A stretch of 64,000 nt of DNA from Halomonas sp. GFAJ-1. GTDB lineage: Bacteria > Pseudomonadota > Gammaproteobacteria > Pseudomonadales > Halomonadaceae. A program made the position numbers and the translations under genes. Shown in pieces: positions 60,541 through 64,000 of this stretch; within the stretch, counting starts at the first letter, position 1, and each line of letters starts with the position of its first letter. The notes under the pieces were generated by a model, which was not told the DNA's origin, ran no database searches, and worked only from the letters and a program-made list of their open reading frames with translations. The stretch lies in the NCBI GenBank assembly GCA_002966495.1, contig CP016490.1, positions 2,976,001 through 3,040,000 on the forward strand, given 5' to 3'.

Positions 60541-61992
60541 TTAGGCCTCCTGGGCGTGGGTAGCGTCGTTAGCAGGTAAAGTGCGCACATCAACAAAATG
60601 ACCAGCAATTGCCGCTGCCGCTGCCATCGCAGGGCTAACTAAGTGGGTCCGACCACCGTAGCCCTGGCGCCCTTCGAAGTTACGGTTAGAGGTAGAGGCA
60701 CAGTGCTCGCCCGCGCCCAACTTATCGGCGTTCATGGCCAAACACATGGAGCAACCCGGCTCGCGCCACTCAAAGCCCGCTTCGATGAAAATCTTGTCCA
60801 AGCCTTCCGCTTCCGCCTGGCGCTTCACCAAGCCAGAACCCGGCACCACCATAGCAAGCTTAATCGAATCCGCTACTTTATTACCTTTGGCTACTTTAGC
60901 CGCTTCACGCAGGTCTTCAATGCGCGAGTTGGTGCAGGAACCGATAAACACTTTATCCAACTTAATATCAGTAATTTTTTGATTCGCCTGCAGGCCCATG
61001 TACTCAAGCGCACGGGTGTGGCTGCGCTGCACAGTTTCATCTTGCGCAGCCTGCGGGTCGGGTACGTGGCCAGAAATACCGGTGACCATTTCAGGGCTGG
61101 TGCCCCAGCTTACCTGTGGCTCAATCTCTTCCGCGCTCAGGGTGACCACTTTATCGAACTGGGCATCGCCATCCGACACCAGCGAACGCCAGTCCGCCAC
61201 GGCGGCTTCCCACTGCGCGGCTGTGGGCGCAAAGGGGCGCTCGGCAAGGTAGTTAATCGTCGTATCGTCAACGGCGATCAACCCCACGCGGGCACCGGCT
61301 TCAATCGCCATGTTGCACACGGTCATGCGGCCTTCCATGGAGAGCGACGCAATGGCGCTGCCCGCAAACTCAATGGCGTAGCCCGTACCACCAGCGGTAC
61401 CGATCTTGCCGATAATCGCCAGCACCACATCTTTTGCCGTTACGCCCAGGCCAAGCTCACCTTCAACACGCACCTGCATGTTCTTCATTTTCTGCGCCAG
61501 CAAGCACTGGGTCGCCATAACGTGCTCAACTTCGGAGGTGCCGATACCGTGGGCCAAAGCCCCAAACGCGCCGTGGGTGGCGGTGTGGGAGTCACCACAT
61601 ACCACGGTCATGCCCGGCAAGGTGGCGCCCTGCTCGGGGCCGACCACGTGCACAATACCTTGGCGTGGATCGTTAATTTTGAACTCTTCAATACCGTACT
61701 CAAGGCAGTTGTCGTCCAGGGTTTGCACCTGGATTAACGACACCGGGTCTTTAATCCCGCTGTTGCCCTCAGCGCGCTCTTTCACCGTGGTAGGCACGTT
61801 GTGGTCTGGCGTTGCCAAGTTGGCATCCAAACGCCAGGGCTTACGGTTAGCCAACCGCAGGCCTTCAAACGCCTGGGGCGAGGTCACTTCGTGGAGCAGT
61901 TGGCGATCGATGTAAATCAGCGCGGTGCCGTCGTCACGCTGCTTCACCAAATGCTGGTTCCAGAGTTTGTCGTAAAGGGTTTGACCTGACAT
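60541..61992 (-). CDS. leuC: 3-isopropylmalate dehydratase large subunit
   Basis: 483-residue aconitase-family enzyme with a 4Fe-4S cluster. VCGDSHTATHGAFGALAHGIGTSEVEHVM near residue 130 and the cluster cysteines in FIGSCTNSRIEDL and EPGCSMCLAMNADKL are present. GGAG precedes the ATG. Divergent from a LysR gene with about 160 bases between, so a LysR-type activator may control it. Confidence 0.97.
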   Translation of the reverse strand: MSGQTLYDKLWNQHLVKQRDDGTALIYIDRQLLHEVTSPQAFEGLRLANRKPWRLDANLATPDHNVPTTVKERAEGNSGIKDPVSLIQVQTLDDNCLEYGIEEFKINDPRQGIVHVVGPEQGATLPGMTVVCGDSHTATHGAFGALAHGIGTSEVEHVMATQCLLAQKMKNMQVRVEGELGLGVTAKDVVLAIIGKIGTAGGTGYAIEFAGSAIASLSMEGRMTVCNMAIEAGARVGLIAVDDTTINYLAERPFAPTAAQWEAAVADWRSLVSDGDAQFDKVVTLSAEEIEPQVSWGTSPEMVTGISGHVPDPQAAQDETVQRSHTRALEYMGLQANQKITDIKLDKVFIGSCTNSRIEDLREAAKVAKGNKVADSIKLAMVVPGSGLVKRQAEAEGLDKIFIEAGFEWREPGCSMCLAMNADKLGAGEHCASTSNRNFEGRQGYGGRTHLVSPAMAAAAAIAGHFVDVRTLPANDATHAQEA

Positions 61993-62115
61993 GTGGCTCT
62001 CCTGGGCAGTGCCCTGCTAGTTCGGTATGGCAGCCTCTACGTGCTGCTTAGTATGCAATAAAGAGAGTGTTACGCGACTCGCACATAAAAGCAATTCATG
62101 TTATTCATACTTTAG

Positions 62116-62130
62116 ATTCCAAACTGGAAT
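62116..62130. promoter_or_regulatory. Candidate LysR-type operator between leuC and the LysR gene
   Basis: ATTCCA-AAC-TGGAAT is a perfect inverted repeat fitting the T-N11-A pattern of LysR regulators. It lies 20 bases before the LysR start and about 125 bases upstream of leuC. Confidence 0.5.
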
Positions 62131-62150
62131 ACATATTCAGGGAGTCACTC

Positions 62151-63047
62151 GTGGACACTCAAAGCCTGCAAGCGTTTCTGGCAGTTGCCGAAGCCCAAAG
62201 TTTCTCCCGTGCAGCGGAGCAGCTGCACCTGACCCAGCCTGCGGTGAGCAAGCGCATTGCCACCCTAGAGGAGTTGCTAGGCACGCGGCTATTCGACCGA
62301 ATTGGGCGGCGCATTGCGCTGACGGAAGCGGGTAGCGTGCTGCTGCCTAAAGCCCAGCACATCCTGTTTACGGTAGACGATAGCCGCCGTGCGCTGGCTA
62401 ACCTTTCTGGCCAAGTGGGCGGACGGTTAACCTTGGCCACTAGCCACCATATTGGCCTGCACCGCCTGCCGCCCCTGCTAAAGCAATACACCCAGCGCCA
62501 CCCAGAGGTAGCCCTAGACTTACGCTTTCTGGATTCCGAACTGGCTTACCAAGGCATTGTTGATGGCACCCTGGAAATTGCGATTGTCACCCTCGCCCCT
62601 CACCCGGTTGAGCAGCTGCATGTGGTAGAGCTGTGGCGTGATCGGCTCTGCTTTGTTTGCGCCACCGACCATCCGCTGGCAGCGCGCGTTCGCCAAAGCC
62701 CCGGCCCACTTAGCCTAACGGAACTGTGTGAATTCAACTGCGTGATGCCGGGGGCCAAAACCTTTACCCGTACACTGATTGGCCATCGCTTTATTGAGGC
62801 AGGCCTAACCCTGCCCGTGAGCATGTCGACCAACTACCTAGAAACACTGAAAATGATGTGCAGCGTGGGGCTAGGTTGGAGCCTGCTGCCCGAAAACATG
62901 ATCGACAGTGAGCTAGTAGAGCTACCGGTAGATACTGCCCCCATCCACCGTCCGCTGGGGTATCTAGTGCATACCAATCGCACGCTTTCTAATGCCGCGA
63001 GAAAAATGATTGAAGAGCTGGAAAATACGCGAGGTGCTAGAAAATAG
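62151..63047 (+). CDS. LysR-family transcriptional regulator
   Basis: 298 residues: an N-terminal winged helix (LQAFLAVAEAQSFSRAAEQLHLTQPAVSKRIATLEELLGTRLF-type, residues 6-48) and a periplasmic-binding-like effector domain. The start is GTG 62151, with GGGAG well placed; the frame is open to 62067 but that part is not family-like. It is divergent from leuCDB, as in Pseudomonas. It probably regulates leucine synthesis, but the effector is unknown. Confidence 0.88.
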   Translation: MDTQSLQAFLAVAEAQSFSRAAEQLHLTQPAVSKRIATLEELLGTRLFDRIGRRIALTEAGSVLLPKAQHILFTVDDSRRALANLSGQVGGRLTLATSHHIGLHRLPPLLKQYTQRHPEVALDLRFLDSELAYQGIVDGTLEIAIVTLAPHPVEQLHVVELWRDRLCFVCATDHPLAARVRQSPGPLSLTELCEFNCVMPGAKTFTRTLIGHRFIEAGLTLPVSMSTNYLETLKMMCSVGLGWSLLPENMIDSELVELPVDTAPIHRPLGYLVHTNRTLSNAARKMIEELENTRGARK

Positions 63048-63337
63048 CCCTGTTCCGGGCAAGTTTATCTAGGTTCAGAGTTATGGGTGACAACGTTGGG
63101 TACGGGCACGACACCCATTTGTAAACGCTCCATTGCCGGCCCGAGGGCGGCAACGCATCGTCGCCGCTAATTTCGTTAGCAAGGTACCCGCCCATTCGGC
63201 AAGTGCGCTAAGCGTTCAAGCCTGTGGGCTTGGAGATAACACCTGCACCGGTAAGCTCAACACCACTATTAAGGTTATAATCACAGGCTAAGCTAAACCT
63301 ACTCGACTATTGAACGCCAAGCCTCAGGCCTATTACT
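63048..63337. other. Intergenic region before rlmF
   Basis: 290 bases without a convincing gene. A perfect -10 box TATAAT is at 63276-63281, but no good -35 box stands 16-18 bases before it. A hairpin TGCCG/CGGCA occurs near 63158-63176. I see no riboswitch or repeat. Confidence 0.4.
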
Positions 63338-64000
63338 GTGAATACCCCCCATCGACGTGAAGAAAGCCGAGCTAGACCTGTTCGTAAAGATCTACACCCG
63401 AAGAACCTACACAACCAGGGCTATGACTTTCCTGCCCTCATAAACAGCCATCCAGCACTAGCTCCCCATGTAAAACCGAACGCCCATGGCCGGCTTTCCA
63501 TCGATTTCGCAGACCCTTTGGCCGTAAAAACGCTCAACGCTGCGTTGTTAAACCGATACTACAATATTGTCGATTGGGATATTCCAGAGGGCGCGCTTTG
63601 CCCTCCCATCCCAGGTAGAGCCGACTATATCCATTACATGGCGGATTTAATTGGGCTTGGGCGTGAGCAGCATAGCGTCAAGCTGCTCGATATAGGGACT
63701 GGAGCAAATGGCATCTACCCGCTACTAGCCTGCCAAATTTACGGCTGGCAGTGTGTAGGTAGCGACATCAACCCTGAGTCGCTTGAAAACGTAGCCACGA
63801 TTATCACCCATAACCCCACCCTCAAAGACAGCTTCACGTTGCGCACCCAGCACGATAAAAACCATATTTTTGAAGGGATCATCCAAGCGGGAGAATTCTT
63901 TGACGTCAGCGTATGCAACCCACCCTTCCATGCCTCGCTCGATGAAGCACTTAAAGGTAGCCAGCTTAAACTCAATAACCTTGCGCGGAGTCGCGGCGAG
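63338..64000 (+). CDS. rlmF: 23S rRNA (adenine(1618)-N6)-methyltransferase, 5' part
   Basis: Open frame of 221 codons running off the right edge. Segments typical of RlmF (YbiN): DLHPKNLHNQGYDF, IDFADPLAVKTLNAALL, VDWDIPEGALCPPIPGRADYIHYMADL, the SAM loop LLDIGTGANGIYPLLAC and the catalytic VCNPPFHAS near residue 200. The enzyme methylates A1618 of 23S rRNA. The start is taken as GTG 63338, as no ATG fits; the ribosome site is weak. The C-terminal third lies outside the window. Confidence 0.88.
   Translation, partial: MNTPHRREESRARPVRKDLHPKNLHNQGYDFPALINSHPALAPHVKPNAHGRLSIDFADPLAVKTLNAALLNRYYNIVDWDIPEGALCPPIPGRADYIHYMADLIGLGREQHSVKLLDIGTGANGIYPLLACQIYGWQCVGSDINPESLENVATIITHNPTLKDSFTLRTQHDKNHIFEGIIQAGEFFDVSVCNPPFHASLDEALKGSQLKLNNLARSRGE

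Noticed and set aside
60643..61737. Long open frame (364 codons) on the + strand opposite leuC
   Set aside because: It is exactly antisense to a strongly conserved gene, has no ribosome site, and its His/Arg-rich translation has no recognisable domain. GC-rich codon use in leuC explains the open frame.

Overview
The window looks like a chromosome segment of a moderately halophilic gammaproteobacterium of the Halomonas/Vreelandella group (family Halomonadaceae). The base composition appears to be in the mid-50s percent GC by eye. Several blocks keep the gene order known from Pseudomonas: psrA-lexA beside nagZ; hda next to a PerM-like permease and purMN; and leuCDB-asd-fimV-truA-trpF followed by accD-folC-SPOR-cvpA-purF-metZ. 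A phasin gene points to polyhydroxyalkanoate storage. Almost everything is conserved core metabolism. I see no insertion sequences, prophage, CRISPR array, rRNA or toxin-antitoxin locus.

Layout. 1-8.4 kb: the 3' end of acnB, rraA, a membrane-anchored glycerophosphodiesterase, ggt, and the divergent pair ppsA / ppsR (PEP synthase and its regulatory kinase/phosphorylase). 8.4-12.3 kb: hpt, nagZ, a YkuD-domain protein without a signal peptide, and psrA on the minus strand, divergent from lexA. 12.3-19.6 kb: a CbiM-like membrane protein, purU, an RNase J-like nuclease, the molybdopterin genes mobB, a moaC-moaD fusion and moaE, then upp-uraA. 19.7-23.6 kb: ung, gpt, apt, a purine permease and ribE. 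23.6-27.5 kb: metNIQ behind a promoter and a SAM-II-type riboswitch with a terminator, then msrC and two tandem tRNA-Val(GAC) genes. 27.6-33.7 kb: fumC, a phasin, hda-perM, purMN. 33.7-44.6 kb: dcd, apbC, a large membrane-anchored coiled-coil protein, cobA, a diguanylate cyclase with phhB and an aromatic aminotransferase, an NCS2 permease, a MATE pump, yceI and cytochrome b561. 44.8-58.6 kb: a long minus-strand run from asd, fimV, truA, trpFBA, accD and folC to cvpA, purF and metZ. 58.8-64 kb: leuCDB, its divergent LysR regulator, and the 5' part of rlmF, cut by the window end.

Themes that connect the genes: nucleobase salvage and transport (hpt, upp, uraA, gpt, apt, NCS2 permeases); methionine uptake, synthesis and repair (metNIQ, metZ, msrC); and murein recycling (nagZ with a likely cytoplasmic L,D-carboxypeptidase). 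The most interesting signals are regulatory RNA: a SAM-II-like pseudoknot whose 3' strand can also act as an antiterminator before metN, and a hairpin-rich leader before the purine permease. Other points worth a second look are the MoaC-MoaD fusion, an 18-bp tandem duplication at the accD/folC junction, a MetQ without a lipobox, a FimV without an evident C-terminal domain, and an uncharacterised coiled-coil protein with an acidic tail.
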